The notes beneath the pieces were generated by a model. The model was not told the DNA's origin and ran no database searches. It was given only the letters and a program-made list of their open reading frames with translations. DNA of 64,000 nt from Janthinobacterium sp. B9-8 (lineage in GTDB: Bacteria; Pseudomonadota; Gammaproteobacteria; Burkholderiales; Chitinibacteraceae), in NCBI RefSeq assembly GCF_000969645.2, contig NZ_CP014222.1, positions 4,653,740-4,717,739 on the forward strand, read 5' to 3'. The position numbers and the translations under genes were made by a program. This document shows positions 23,501 to 34,000 of the stretch, one piece after another. Positions within the stretch are counted from its first letter, which is position 1, and every line of letters starts with the position of its first letter.

Positions 23501-23530
23501 AGCAAAGGCGCATTAAAATGCGCCTTTGCT
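23501..23530 (-). terminator. Terminator-like hairpin after galE
   Basis: Perfect 13-bp stem (AGCAAAGGCGCAT) with the loop TAAA, followed on the minus strand by GTTTTC. It lies 54 bases past the galE stop. An outer pair CGGCTCAAG/CTTGAGCCG extends the fold. Confidence 0.6.
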
Positions 23531-23583
23531 TGAGCTGACTGTTTACTTGAGCCGCGTTTTTAAAGCGGTGATTGCCATCTTAT

Positions 23584-24594
23584 TTAATTAAACCCATTCG
23601 GATTTTGGCTTTGCCATTTCCAGCCATCCTGGCACATATCGTCTAATGTTTTTTCCGCTTTCCAGCCCAACACGGCGAGCGCTGATGCAGGGTTGGCGTA
23701 GCAGGCGGCGATATCACCCGCGCGGCGGGCAACAATTTGGTAAGGCACGGCTTTGCCTGAGGCTTTTTCAAAGGCTTTTACCATATCCAGCACAGAGTAA
23801 CCGACACCTGTGCCGAGGTTCACAGTCACAAGGCCCGGCGCAGTGGCGAGCTTTTGCAGGGCTTTAACGTGGCCACGAGCCAGATCAACCACATGGATGT
23901 AATCACGCACGCCCGTGCCATCTGGCGTTGGGTAGTCGTTGCCAAACACGGATAGTTTTTCGCGCTTGCCTACCGCTACCTGTGCCACAAAAGGCATCAG
24001 ATTGTTTGGAATGCCCTGCGGGTCTTCACCAATCAGGCCAGAGATATGAGCACCTACCGGGTTGAAATAACGCAGCAGGGCAAAATTCCAGCTGGCATCC
24101 GCCTTAAAAATATCGCGGACGATATCTTCAACCATCAGCTTGGAGCGGCCATAAGGATTGGTGGCAGATAGTGGGAAATCTTCGGTAATCGGTACAGCGT
24201 GCGGGTCGCCATAGACAGTGGCGCTGGATGAGAACACTAGGTTTTTAACACCAGCGTCCTGCATGGCTTCGAGCAGACGCTGGGTGCCCACCACATTGTT
24301 ATCGTAATACATCAGTGGTTTTTCGACGGATTCGCCAACGGCTTTCAGGCCAGCAAAGTGAATCACTGCGCTAAAATCGTAGCGCTGAAATAGTGCTTTT
24401 AAAGCCGCAGCATCGCGTACATCGCCTTCCACATATTCGGCGGCTTGCCCGGTGATCGTGGCAATGCGATTCAGAACTTCTGGCTTGGCATTATAAAAGT
24501 TATCAAAAATAACCGGTTTAAAGCCTGCTGCAAGCAATTCGATATAGGTGTGCGAGCCAATATAACCTGCTCCGCCAGTCAGTAAAACGTGCAT
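23584..24594 (-). CDS. galE: UDP-glucose 4-epimerase
   Basis: 336-residue extended short-chain dehydrogenase that interconverts UDP-glucose and UDP-galactose, supplying galactose for surface glycans. It has the NAD motif LLTGGAGYIGSH at the N terminus, the catalytic Ser in VFSSSATVYGDP near residue 124 and Tyr/Lys in NPYGRSK near residue 148. Length is typical. AGGAG lies just upstream of the ATG. It follows lptG on the same strand with a 76-base gap, but probably has its own promoter. It may feed the nearby glycosyltransferases. Confidence 0.96.
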   Translation of the reverse strand: MHVLLTGGAGYIGSHTYIELLAAGFKPVIFDNFYNAKPEVLNRIATITGQAAEYVEGDVRDAAALKALFQRYDFSAVIHFAGLKAVGESVEKPLMYYDNNVVGTQRLLEAMQDAGVKNLVFSSSATVYGDPHAVPITEDFPLSATNPYGRSKLMVEDIVRDIFKADASWNFALLRYFNPVGAHISGLIGEDPQGIPNNLMPFVAQVAVGKREKLSVFGNDYPTPDGTGVRDYIHVVDLARGHVKALQKLATAPGLVTVNLGTGVGYSVLDMVKAFEKASGKAVPYQIVARRAGDIAACYANPASALAVLGWKAEKTLDDMCQDGWKWQSQNPNGFN

Positions 24595-24670
24595 GGAAAA
24601 CTCCTATTGATGTGCCGAGAGGACTGCTTGCCTAGATCATGGGCAAGCGGCTTTACAAATTGACTATTTC

Positions 24671-25750
24671 TTAGCGCCGCTCTTGTCGCCATAGCATCAA
24701 TCCCGCTGCAGATAGAAACAGCAGAGTAGGGATAGAAACAACGATCGGTGGTGGCCAGTTATATAAATCGCCCAAATAAACCACTATCTGATTGGCAAAG
24801 TGAAATACCAAGCCACAGGCAATGCCGATAAACACGCGAACGCCTGCATTACTGCTGCGTTTTTGAGTCTGGGCAAAAGGTAGCGCAATCAGCACCATAG
24901 ATAAGCAGGCCAATGGGTAAAATAATTTGCCCCAAAGCGCCAGCTCATAGCGTGATGTTTTTTGTTTATTGCGCTTTAAGTGGTCGATATAGCTGAGTAA
25001 AGAGGTGGCTGACATTTGTGCAGGCTCTACCAAGAGCACCGCGAGCATGGCAGGGGAGATCGACGTTTGCCAATTAAATACGGCAGGTTTTGTGAGTACA
25101 ACGCCTGCGTGCTCAGGCAGAAACTGAGTGATGGTGGCTTTTTGCAGCGTCCAGTTGCCCTTGCTTTGAAAGCGGCCGTTATGCCCTTCGATCACCCGAT
25201 CTAAAGTCAGTGTTTTGCCAAATTCATAAATCCGCGCATTCACTACGGTGAGGTCGGGCAGCATCTCGCCGATATTTACAATTTGCTTGCCATCTTTAAT
25301 CCACACGCCGGATCGGAAATCCCCTACCAGCATGGATTGCGTGGCGGCTAAGCGATGCTGATTGGCCATGCGTTTGCCCGCAGGGGCAATGTATTCACCC
25401 AAGAGCAGGGTAATCACGCCATAAAACGCACCAATCAGGCAAAGCCAGAGCAAGAGACGTTTAAGGGATACACCCGAAGCGCGAATCACCGTCAGCTCGG
25501 ACGAGCCGGATAAATGCGATAGGCCGAAGATGCCGCCAATCAGCACAGCAATGGGCAGCAACTCGTAGGCATTGGCGGGCGCACGCAGGGCCACGTAAAT
25601 CAGTGCATCGCTAAGGCGGTAGCCGCCAACGCCTAGGTCGGTGAGCTCGGCAATGAGATCAAAAAAAGTGTAAAGGCCAAGCAGGCCGATCAGGGCAAAT
25701 AAAATAAACAGCGATAATTCACGCATTAAATAGCGAGATAACAAACTCAT
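24671..25750 (-). CDS. lptG: LPS export system permease LptG
   Basis: 359-residue inner-membrane permease of the LptB2FG transporter that moves lipopolysaccharide onto the Lpt bridge. It begins MSLLSRYLMRELSLFILFAL, the usual LptG N terminus. Six membrane helices flank a periplasmic beta-jellyroll part (about residues 125-260). GLSHLSGSSELTVIRASGVS near residues 80-100 is the coupling helix that contacts LptB. I use ATG 25750, one base after the lptF stop codon; a longer frame reaching back to 25783 would overlap lptF. Coupled with lptF. Confidence 0.95.
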   Translation of the reverse strand: MSLLSRYLMRELSLFILFALIGLLGLYTFFDLIAELTDLGVGGYRLSDALIYVALRAPANAYELLPIAVLIGGIFGLSHLSGSSELTVIRASGVSLKRLLLWLCLIGAFYGVITLLLGEYIAPAGKRMANQHRLAATQSMLVGDFRSGVWIKDGKQIVNIGEMLPDLTVVNARIYEFGKTLTLDRVIEGHNGRFQSKGNWTLQKATITQFLPEHAGVVLTKPAVFNWQTSISPAMLAVLLVEPAQMSATSLLSYIDHLKRNKQKTSRYELALWGKLFYPLACLSMVLIALPFAQTQKRSSNAGVRVFIGIACGLVFHFANQIVVYLGDLYNWPPPIVVSIPTLLFLSAAGLMLWRQERR

Positions 25751-25751
25751 T

Positions 25752-26810
25752 TCAATGGCCTCGCAACTTGCTGCGCCAGGCAAACAGGCCCAGTGTAATC
25801 AACAGCGCTGCGGCGTGCAGCGGCCACATGCCGAGCATAGCCGGCACCTTGCCGTCACTAAGCCAAGCCTGTGCAATATTGATGCAGTTGTAATAAAAGA
25901 AGTAGGAAAAGACTGCGACCAATAAATTAGAAGCTCGCCCACCACGTGGGTTAAAAAATGCCAGTGGAATGGCTGCCAAGCTAAGAATGAGCGCCGAAAT
26001 TGGAATCGCTATTCGCCAAGCTAACTCTGCCTTGTGCTCGGGCAAGCTACTATCCCAAAGCGCCATGGTGCTGGTGGCCTGAGTGGATGGGCTGGAGCGC
26101 GGGTTTTCACCGGCTTCGATACGCAGCCTTGCATTTTCAAACTCCAGCATTTCGTAGGATGCAGTGCCGGGCAGCCCTTCGTAAGACTTGCCCTTGGCAA
26201 GCCATAGCCAGCGGGAGCCGTCGCTATCCAGATAAAGACCGCCTTTTTCCGCCAGAATCACGGTTAACTTATCGTCACGGCGTAATTGCACAAACACATT
26301 ATTGCCATTGCCACCGGTGAAATTTTCAACAAAATAAACCCGATCCGCTGCAGGGGATTCTCTGAATACGCCTGGAGCGACCTGAGTGACTTCCTGACGG
26401 GAGAGTGATTTTTCTTTGTACTCTTGGCCTTTTTCCAAGGCCCAAGGCGAAAGAACCAGTGATAAAAGTGCAATAAGAATCACTACAGGGAGAGTAAACT
26501 CAAGCACGGGGCGAATAAAACTATGGATCGAGCGCCCGCTCACAAACCAAATCACCATTTCATGGTCTTTCCATAGCCGGGTTAACACGGCCAATATCGA
26601 AAAAAACAACATCAGTGATAAAAGAATGGGCAAATAGCGAACAGCAGCAAAGCCCATCATGGCCCAGACCGCAGAACTAGCGAGAGCACCAATGGCGGCT
26701 TGGCCGAGCAGGCGTACAATTTGCGTCGTCATGATTAACATGAGCAACACGAAGAAGGCCCCAAGGGCGACCCAGGACATTTCTTGAATTAGGCTTTTAC
26801 GAAACAGCAT
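25752..26810 (-). CDS. lptF: LPS export system permease LptF
   Basis: Partner permease of LptG in the LptB2FG complex. It begins MLFRKSLIQEMSWVALGAFF, matching known LptF starts; an upstream ATG at 26891 would overlap the pepA promoter region and is unlikely. It has about 352 residues with six membrane helices, a coupling helix around MLFFSILAVLTRLWKDHEMV and a periplasmic domain (about residues 125-250). It is divergent from pepA across an 83-base gap, an arrangement common in beta- and gammaproteobacteria. Confidence 0.94.
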   Translation of the reverse strand: MLFRKSLIQEMSWVALGAFFVLLMLIMTTQIVRLLGQAAIGALASSAVWAMMGFAAVRYLPILLSLMLFFSILAVLTRLWKDHEMVIWFVSGRSIHSFIRPVLEFTLPVVILIALLSLVLSPWALEKGQEYKEKSLSRQEVTQVAPGVFRESPAADRVYFVENFTGGNGNNVFVQLRRDDKLTVILAEKGGLYLDSDGSRWLWLAKGKSYEGLPGTASYEMLEFENARLRIEAGENPRSSPSTQATSTMALWDSSLPEHKAELAWRIAIPISALILSLAAIPLAFFNPRGGRASNLLVAVFSYFFYYNCINIAQAWLSDGKVPAMLGMWPLHAAALLITLGLFAWRSKLRGH

Positions 26811-26893
26811 GGGCGTTTTTGACTTTGCGGGGGTACTAGGAAATAATCGAGCGAAATTTTCGCGGCCTTTAAACTTAGCAATAGGAAGCAATA

Positions 26894-28363
26894 ATGGAAT
26901 TTAGCATAAATCTATCTGTCCCCGAAAAAACAGCAGCGGATTGTTTAGTGCTGCCGGTTTTTGGTACACAACTTGCCGCACTTGCAGCGGGGTTGGACAA
27001 AGACGGTTGGTTGGCAGAAACCTGCAATGAATTGGGCGATAGCGTTGGCTCCACTTTATATATTCCCTTGCCTGGTCGCCGTGTTTTATTAGTACAGCTG
27101 GGTGATGAGCAAAAGCTTGATGCAGATGCCTTACGTAAGGCAGCACTTGCTGCGGCTAAGGCTTTAGTTGCAGGCAAATCCACTTCCGCAGATATCTTCT
27201 TAGCTATTGGCGCAGCAAAAGCCGTCGGTTTAAAAGATGCTGTTGCGATTATCGCTCAAGCACTCGTTTTTGAAAGCTATCGTTTTGTGCAGTTTAAATC
27301 TGAGCCAGAAGCCGCCCCAGTTTTGACTGCTGTAAATATTGCCGTCAGCAAAAAATCTGAAGTAGAAAAAGCCGAGCAAGGCTTGCAAGCCGGTGTGGCA
27401 CTAGGTCACGGCATGAACCTTACGCGTGATCTGGGTAATCTGCCCGGCAATATTTGTACCCCGACTTACTTAGCTAATGCCGCTCATTTGTTGGCTGCCA
27501 GCTACAAAATGAAATGCACCGTGCTAGAAAGGCCAGAAATGGAAGCACTGGGCATGGGCTCATTCCTCTCTGTTGCCCAAGGCAGTATCGAGCCACCTAA
27601 GCTGATTTGCCTTGAATACCAAGGCGGCAAGAAATCAGAAAAGCCTGTGGTGCTGGTGGGTAAAGGCATTACCTTTGATTCGGGCGGTATTTCGCTAAAG
27701 CCCGGCGCAGAAATGGATGAAATGAAGTTTGATATGTGCGGCGCAGCTACGGTAATGGGCGTGATTCGCGCCATTGCCGAGCAAGGCCTGCCAATCAATG
27801 TGGTAGGAGTGATCCCGACTTGCGAGAATATGCCTTCCAGCAATGCTGTGAAGCCGGGCGACATCGTCACCTCAATGAGCGGCCAGACGATTGAAATTCT
27901 GAATACCGATGCTGAAGGCCGTTTGATTTTGTGCGACGCGCTGACTTATGTAGCACGCTACGAGCCAGAGCTGGTGATCGATATCGCCACACTGACCGGT
28001 GCAATCATTATTGGCTTGGGCCATGTGGCGAGTGGTTTATTCACCACCAACGATCAACTGGCCGATGATTTGATCAAAGCATCGCGTGAAACCGGTGACA
28101 AAACATGGCGCATGCCGCTATGGGATGATTACCAAGAACAGCTGAAATCCAACTTTGCCGACATGGCCAATATCGGTGGCCGTGCTGCGGGCTCGATCAC
28201 TGCTGCTGCATTCCTTAGCCGCTTTACTAAGGAATACACATGGGCTCACCTAGATATCGCGGGTGTTGCGCATAAGTCTGGCGCAGCAAAAGGCGCAACA
28301 GGCCGTCCGGTCCCATTGCTGGTTGAGTTTTTAACTCAGCGTGCGGCAGCTAAAAAGAAATAA
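26894..28363 (+). CDS. pepA: Leucyl aminopeptidase (cytosol aminopeptidase)
   Basis: 489-residue M17 aminopeptidase with a two-zinc active site that removes N-terminal residues from peptides. The N-terminal domain is about residues 1-160. The catalytic part has VGKGITFDSGGISLKPG near residues 255-270 (Lys and Asp ligands), MKFDMCGAA and the signature NTDAEGRLILCDAL near residues 336-350. AGGAAG lies six bases upstream of the ATG. E. coli PepA also binds DNA in Xer recombination; that role is not testable here. It is followed by holC. Confidence 0.96.
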   Translation: MEFSINLSVPEKTAADCLVLPVFGTQLAALAAGLDKDGWLAETCNELGDSVGSTLYIPLPGRRVLLVQLGDEQKLDADALRKAALAAAKALVAGKSTSADIFLAIGAAKAVGLKDAVAIIAQALVFESYRFVQFKSEPEAAPVLTAVNIAVSKKSEVEKAEQGLQAGVALGHGMNLTRDLGNLPGNICTPTYLANAAHLLAASYKMKCTVLERPEMEALGMGSFLSVAQGSIEPPKLICLEYQGGKKSEKPVVLVGKGITFDSGGISLKPGAEMDEMKFDMCGAATVMGVIRAIAEQGLPINVVGVIPTCENMPSSNAVKPGDIVTSMSGQTIEILNTDAEGRLILCDALTYVARYEPELVIDIATLTGAIIIGLGHVASGLFTTNDQLADDLIKASRETGDKTWRMPLWDDYQEQLKSNFADMANIGGRAAGSITAAAFLSRFTKEYTWAHLDIAGVAHKSGAAKGATGRPVPLLVEFLTQRAAAKKK

Positions 28364-28371
28364 GCAGGTAT

Positions 28372-28433
28372 GTAGGGCGGGTGCTTACCTGCGTATTTAT
28401 TAAGCATTGCTCGCAGGTAAGCACCCGCCCTAC
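28372..28433. repeat. GTAGGGCGGGTG palindromic repeat
   Basis: Two perfectly complementary 22-base arms (28372-28393 and 28412-28433, starting GTAGGGCGGGTGC) around an 18-base spacer, directly after the pepA stop. The same outer 12 bases open the element at 43130-43533. It can fold as a strong hairpin and might also attenuate transcription into holC. Confidence 0.9.
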
Positions 28434-28472
28434 GATGTATTGATTTACAGATGTAATCCTTAGAAACGTTTA

Positions 28473-28894
28473 ATGACTGAAATTTCGTTCTACTTTAATG
28501 TACCCAATCGCGAGCATGCGCTTTGCCAGTTGGTGAGCAAAGCCCTAGCAAAGCGCTTAAGTATCAATATCCTGACTGATAGCCAGGCGGCGACTGCTGC
28601 GCTGGATGGTTTGCTATGGGAAGTGCCACAAACTGGCTTTTTACCGCATTGCGCTGCCGATGCGGCCATTGTGGCGGATACGCCGATTGTGCTTGATTAT
28701 CGCCCCGAGCTTTTGCCTGCCCGGCCACTACTTTTTAACTGGACCAATGGTCTGCCACCGGGTTTTGAGCGCTATCAGCGGGTGATTGAAGTGGTATCGA
28801 TTGATGAAGAGGCGCGTACCTTGGCACGTGAGCGCTGGAAAGCCTATGCGGCTCAGGGGTTTAAGCCTACTTCCTTCGATATGATGGATAGGGC

Positions 28895-28898
<4 letters not shown>
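28473..28898 (+). CDS. holC: DNA polymerase III subunit chi
   Basis: 141-residue chi subunit of the polymerase III clamp loader, which links it to SSB. The start MTEISFYFNVPNREHALCQL, the LLWEVPQTGFLPH stretch near residue 48 and LFNWTNGLPPGFERYQRVIEV near residues 87-107 are characteristic. Order pepA-holC is conserved (with valS usually close by; here valS is about 11 kb away). The stop overlaps the next gene's ATG by four bases. Confidence 0.94.
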
Positions 28899-29695
<797 letters not shown>

Positions 29696-29755
29696 ACTGG
29701 GAGTGGTGGCTTACACCTACCATTCACAGCGTTATAGCTTAAGTGATTGCGATGT

Positions 29756-29793
29756 AAAAAAAGCCGTCAGCGGGTTCGCTTGACGGCTTTTTT
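29756..29793. terminator. Bidirectional terminator between convergent genes
   Basis: Stem GCCGTCA/TGACGGC plus outer pairs, flanked by seven A on the left and six T on the right, so it works on both strands. It separates the holC-linked gene from the SDR gene. Confidence 0.92.
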
Positions 29794-29798
29794 CATGG

Positions 29799-30569
29799 TT
29801 AACGAGTGGTATAGCCGCCATTAGCAAAAATGGTTTGGCCGGTAATCCACCAGCCATCAGTGACCAGAAATTGAACTAAGGGAACAATATCTTCAATATC
29901 AGTTAAACCGGTTTTGCTACGCTTGCCTAAAGGGGCTGCAGATTTATGGTAGGCAACGGCTTGCTCCTGTTCTTGACCATAGAAAAAGGGCGTATCCATA
30001 GGGCCGGGGCCTACGCCATTTACTGAAATTCCGCGTGCGCCAAATTCTTTAGATGCGGCTCGGGTATAGTGCTCAACGGGGGCTTTGCTGCCCGCATAAG
30101 TGGAATAGTCGCCGGTATATGCAGCAAGTAAAGAGGTCACGATGGTAACAATGCTGCCGTTCTCATTGAGTGATTTTCCAGCTTCACGCATAAAGAAATA
30201 GGCCGCTTTATTATTGATGGCATCCATCGTGTCAAATTCGGCTTCTGTGGTTTCTACAATTGGTTTTTTTAGCACCATTCCCACGGTGTTAATGGCGATA
30301 TCTATGCCGCCATAGCGTTTTTTTGCCTCAGCAAAAACGTTTTCTACATCGCTCACTTTAGTAAAATCGCCCTGAATGGCGAATGCTTCACCGCCTGCGG
30401 TTTGAATATGATTCACCATCGCATCGGCTGCAGCACGCGTTGCATCGCTATTGTAATGCACAATAATTTTTGCACCCTCGGCAGCAAAGGTACGGCTGAT
30501 CAGCCCGCCTAGGTTTTTTGCGCCACCACCAATAACAACTACTTTTCCAGCAAGTGCATGTTTGGACAT
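29799..30569 (-). CDS. Short-chain dehydrogenase/reductase
   Basis: 256-residue NAD(P)-dependent SDR. The cofactor loop is IGGGAKNLGGL near residue 13, a variant of TGxxxGxG. The NAG-like position reads NTVG near residue 94. The catalytic Ser lies in TIVTSLLAAY near residue 145 and Tyr/Lys in TYAGSK near residues 157-161. It ends with ITGQTIFANGGY, as FabG-like enzymes do. It is divergent from a LysR regulator across about 137 bases, so that regulator probably controls it. The substrate is unknown. Confidence 0.88.
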   Translation of the reverse strand: MSKHALAGKVVVIGGGAKNLGGLISRTFAAEGAKIIVHYNSDATRAAADAMVNHIQTAGGEAFAIQGDFTKVSDVENVFAEAKKRYGGIDIAINTVGMVLKKPIVETTEAEFDTMDAINNKAAYFFMREAGKSLNENGSIVTIVTSLLAAYTGDYSTYAGSKAPVEHYTRAASKEFGARGISVNGVGPGPMDTPFFYGQEQEQAVAYHKSAAPLGKRSKTGLTDIEDIVPLVQFLVTDGWWITGQTIFANGGYTTR

Positions 30570-30594
30570 TTCTGTATTCCTTAAGGAGAGGGAA

Positions 30595-30614
30595 TCTGAA
30601 AATCTGCTTTCAGA
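30595..30614. promoter_or_regulatory. Candidate LysR operator between SDR and lysR
   Basis: An inverted repeat TCTGAAA-N6-TTTCAGA lies in the divergent gap, 26 bases upstream of the SDR start. Its size fits a LysR-type binding site, but no T-N11-A core is obvious. Confidence 0.35.
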
Positions 30615-30706
30615 AAAAGGTAATGCAGTATGCTGCGCAGCGTGGCGGGGATAAATACGGCTAAAATGAAAACACTATTTTGTCTGGCAAAACAATCGGA
30701 GTGGCT

Positions 30707-31621
30707 GTGGATTTGATTCAGGCAATGCGTCTTTTTGTGCAGATCAGCGATAGCGGCAGTTTTACTCGTGCCGCAGAGCTGATGCAGCTGTCGCGGCCTG
30801 TGGCATCGACTACCTTGCAGCAGCTGGAAAATCATTTGGGTACGCGATTATTAAGCAGAACCACCCGTCATTTAGAGCTGACGGGGGATGGGCGTAGCTA
30901 CTATTTGCATTGCCAGCGCCTTCTGGCCGATCTGGATAAAACGGCGCAATCGTTTCGGGATTCAGGTTTGCAGGGGCTATTGCGGATCGACGTGCCCACG
31001 CGGATTGCCCGCAGTTTGATTGCGCCTCATTTGCCCGCGTTTTTTCAGCGCTACCCAGATATTCGTATCGAAATGGGCATGAGCGATCATGTGATTGATC
31101 TGCTGCGCGAAGGGGTGGATTGCGTGCTGCGGGTAGGGGCATTGCACGAGGAGCGCTTGGTTTCTAAGCGTCTGGGTTTGCTGCCTCAGGGTAATTACGT
31201 CAGCCCTGCCTATATCCAACAATGGGGTGTGCCTGATTCTCTGGCTGGATTAAGCCAGCATTATATGGTGGGCTATAGCCGGTCTTTGACTGAGCAAACG
31301 GCGCATTGGGAATATATGGAAAACGGCGAAAACCACAGCCTGCCCGTGCCTAGCCGGATAACGGTAAACAATGCAGAAAGCTATCTGGCTTGTGGCTTGG
31401 CGGGCTTGGGGCTTATTCAAGTGCCCTCTTATGATGCAGCAGCGTATCTGGCTAGCGGTGAATTACAGGAAGTTTTACCGCAATACCAAGCCGCAGCGCT
31501 GCCCGTGTCTGTGCTTTACCCTTATCAGCGCAATAGCTCGCAGCGCGTGCAGGTTTTTGTGGCTTGGGTGGCGGAATTATTGCAAGAGCAACTAGCGGAA
31601 GGCGGCTTTGTTTCTAATTAA
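30707..31621 (+). CDS. LysR-family transcriptional regulator
   Basis: LysR regulator with an N-terminal winged helix-turn-helix (MRLFVQISDSGSFTRAAELM, then SRPVASTTLQQLENHLGTRL) and a C-terminal effector domain from about residue 90. I chose the GTG at 30707 (protein MDLIQAMRLF..., 304 residues), which has GGAG five bases upstream; ATG 30725 and TTG 30680 are alternatives. It is of the CrgA/DmlR-like type that often represses or activates a divergent oxidoreductase. The likely target is the adjacent SDR. Confidence 0.88.
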   Translation: MDLIQAMRLFVQISDSGSFTRAAELMQLSRPVASTTLQQLENHLGTRLLSRTTRHLELTGDGRSYYLHCQRLLADLDKTAQSFRDSGLQGLLRIDVPTRIARSLIAPHLPAFFQRYPDIRIEMGMSDHVIDLLREGVDCVLRVGALHEERLVSKRLGLLPQGNYVSPAYIQQWGVPDSLAGLSQHYMVGYSRSLTEQTAHWEYMENGENHSLPVPSRITVNNAESYLACGLAGLGLIQVPSYDAAAYLASGELQEVLPQYQAAALPVSVLYPYQRNSSQRVQVFVAWVAELLQEQLAEGGFVSN

Positions 31622-31656
31622 AAAAGGCCAGAAACTTGGTTTCTGGCCTTTTTTTT
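31620..31656. terminator. Bidirectional terminator between lysR and TonB receptor gene
   Basis: Nine-bp stem GGCCAGAAA with a five-base loop, six A before and eight T after. It overlaps the stop codon of the receptor gene, which is read from the other side. Confidence 0.93.
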
Positions 31657-33916
31657 ACATTCTGAATTCAGCACCCACTAAATAAGTGCGGCCACGCGCC
31701 GTATTGGCGGGCGATTCTCCACTTGATTGCGATGGATTAGAATTCAGGCGGTTTAATGCTTCTGAATAATTTTTGTTCATTAGGTTTTGTACCGATAATC
31801 TAACTGACAGATTTTTGCTGATTTGGTAATTACTATACAAATCAACAATAACTGGGTTTTTCTCGTTTTTTACTTTTTCTAAAGCGCCGCTTTTTTCGTT
31901 GTATTCCTGATCAGGCGATAGCTTGCGATTGGTACCGGTAAATTTAACAAGGCTACCAAATACCAGTTTTTTATCTAGAAAGCGCACACCCGCATCTAAA
32001 TTAAAGAAATCTTCTGGCAGATCGCCAATATCACCGGCACCAAAAGATCCGCTGGCAATTGATGTTGGCTGGCTGGTGTTTTCATGGCTAAACGATAAGC
32101 GAGCATAAGCAAAGCCTGCATCGTAATTGGCTTCTAATTCAAAACCACTGGTTTCAACCGGAGTGGCAGAATTTACATATATATGCATATTGCTTATGTA
32201 GTCATCGCTATCAATGGTCCAATCCGAGGAAATAACTTCTTCCATACTGCATTTTCGGCCCCCTGTGCAGACAAGGAATGATTGGCTTGCAATATAGTCT
32301 TTAATCTTGCTTCGGAAATAAACGGCTTTAAAGCGTAAAGCATCTTCTTTAAAAAATAAGCCATTGGCACTGGAGTTAAAACCCAATTGATAGGTGTCTG
32401 ATTTTTCGCCCTTAAGGAAGGGATTCATTGATGCACCACCATCATTTGAAAAGAACACTTCTTGTGGATTTGGGCTGCGCATGGTTTTAGCATAGCTGGC
32501 AAAAGGCTGGAACCACGGTGAGATAAAGGCAGACAGCATAATCGATGGATTAAAACCACTTTCTTCCAATGAGATATTGCTACTTCCCTGAGGGAAGCAT
32601 TGCACGCGTTCATCACATGCAGGCTTATAGCCTGTTAGATTAGAGCTGGTATAATTTGCGCCTAAATTTAGCTGAAAAATACCATGATTAAGTTGCAGTG
32701 CAGAATAAAGGCTGGAAATACGCTGATTACCGGCCGGTGCAAAGGTATTGTTTTCAATTGATTCTAGATTTTGCTTTGGGTCTTCTATCAAGCTCTCTAC
32801 ATGCTTTTCAAATTGATTACGCATCAGCTTGCCGCCGTAATTAAATGAAATATCGGTCGTGCCTAAGCTGAAGCGGCTAGTGTTATTGATATCAATAGCA
32901 TCCGCTTTATTTTCTGTGCTGGTATTGGTAAAGGTAAACAATGAGCCGGGCATATATTTCTGATTGCCATGGCCGCTGCTGGCGATCACGTTTAAATCAA
33001 TCAGCTCGGAATAAGGAGAATAGTGATACTTTATATAGTAATCATTGCTTTCTATATCTCGTTTGGTAAAGCTGTTTTCATACCGGCGGCCAGAAAATTC
33101 GAAGCTATGAAAATCATCTAATTTTATATCTAGTTTTACTAATTGCGATTTAGGGTTTTGCTTATAGGATTGATTGTAACCAAATCCAAACTTTTCGCTA
33201 CCCGTGCCTTCGGCATTTTTATAACGGCTCTCAATTGAGCTGCTGCTAATGGCGGCCATCATGCCGATGCTGCCGCTATCGCTAAATGCTTTTGTTTTAC
33301 CCGCGATAGCCATCATTCCGCTACGCCCGGTGCCATTGCTTCCCGCTGAAAATTTGCTTCTGAAACCCAATGAGTTGCCCGCAAAGACAACGTCGTCTAC
33401 ACCGATGGTTCGGAAGTTGGCGCTACCTGCTAAAGCATTAATCCCTGCCGAGCCTTTTTCATCCCCCCGAGTAACATCCACGCCCACAATAAAATTAGGA
33501 TCGATCAGTGCACCAAACTGGCTGCTTGGAACGCTGCCATGTGAAACCTCGGAAGGAGCGCTGCCGTAGTAGTTTTGGCTAACACCATCCACCATGGTAT
33601 TCACGCGGCCAAAGCCGCTCATGCCTCGGATATTCACGCTGACTGCGCCTTGGCCCGGATCGATTTGGGTATAGGTGCCGGGCATGCTGCGCATGATTTG
33701 ATCGATCGGCTCAAGCTTGATGTTTTCGCCACGGCTGCTGGTCGAGCCGGGTTTTTCCAGTGCTTCTTGCTCTGGATTGATGGCCGTTGCAGAAATATTC
33801 AGCGGATTAAACACCACACTGCCTTCGCTTGCGGCAGGGGCTTCTGCTGCACGGGCTTGTTGGCCGACGATCAGCATGCTGATGGCAATGGCCTGAGCCA
33901 TGATCTTAACTCTCAT
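31655..33916 (-). CDS. TonB-dependent outer-membrane receptor
   Basis: 753-residue receptor with a signal peptide (cut near ARA-AEAP, residue 24). The plug domain covers about residues 55-165 (QIMRSMPGTYTQIDPGQGAV, VNIRGMSGFGRVNTMVDGV). The remaining barrel ends in GRTYLVGAEFRM. Loop cysteines (CDERVQC, CTGGRKC) could form disulphides. Iron, haem or siderophore is the likely ligand because the exbB-exbD-tonB genes and a ChaN-type lipoprotein lie upstream on the same strand. No TonB box could be fixed with confidence. A Met at residue 6 is an alternative start. Confidence 0.9.
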   Translation of the reverse strand: MRVKIMAQAIAISMLIVGQQARAAEAPAASEGSVVFNPLNISATAINPEQEALEKPGSTSSRGENIKLEPIDQIMRSMPGTYTQIDPGQGAVSVNIRGMSGFGRVNTMVDGVSQNYYGSAPSEVSHGSVPSSQFGALIDPNFIVGVDVTRGDEKGSAGINALAGSANFRTIGVDDVVFAGNSLGFRSKFSAGSNGTGRSGMMAIAGKTKAFSDSGSIGMMAAISSSSIESRYKNAEGTGSEKFGFGYNQSYKQNPKSQLVKLDIKLDDFHSFEFSGRRYENSFTKRDIESNDYYIKYHYSPYSELIDLNVIASSGHGNQKYMPGSLFTFTNTSTENKADAIDINNTSRFSLGTTDISFNYGGKLMRNQFEKHVESLIEDPKQNLESIENNTFAPAGNQRISSLYSALQLNHGIFQLNLGANYTSSNLTGYKPACDERVQCFPQGSSNISLEESGFNPSIMLSAFISPWFQPFASYAKTMRSPNPQEVFFSNDGGASMNPFLKGEKSDTYQLGFNSSANGLFFKEDALRFKAVYFRSKIKDYIASQSFLVCTGGRKCSMEEVISSDWTIDSDDYISNMHIYVNSATPVETSGFELEANYDAGFAYARLSFSHENTSQPTSIASGSFGAGDIGDLPEDFFNLDAGVRFLDKKLVFGSLVKFTGTNRKLSPDQEYNEKSGALEKVKNEKNPVIVDLYSNYQISKNLSVRLSVQNLMNKNYSEALNRLNSNPSQSSGESPANTARGRTYLVGAEFRM

Positions 33917-34000
33917 TTCTTCCTCTTTTTATAAATACCAGCCTGTGGCTGGCGTATTTCAAATCTGTGTGAGCTGCTGTCATCAGAAAGCGTTTGTTTG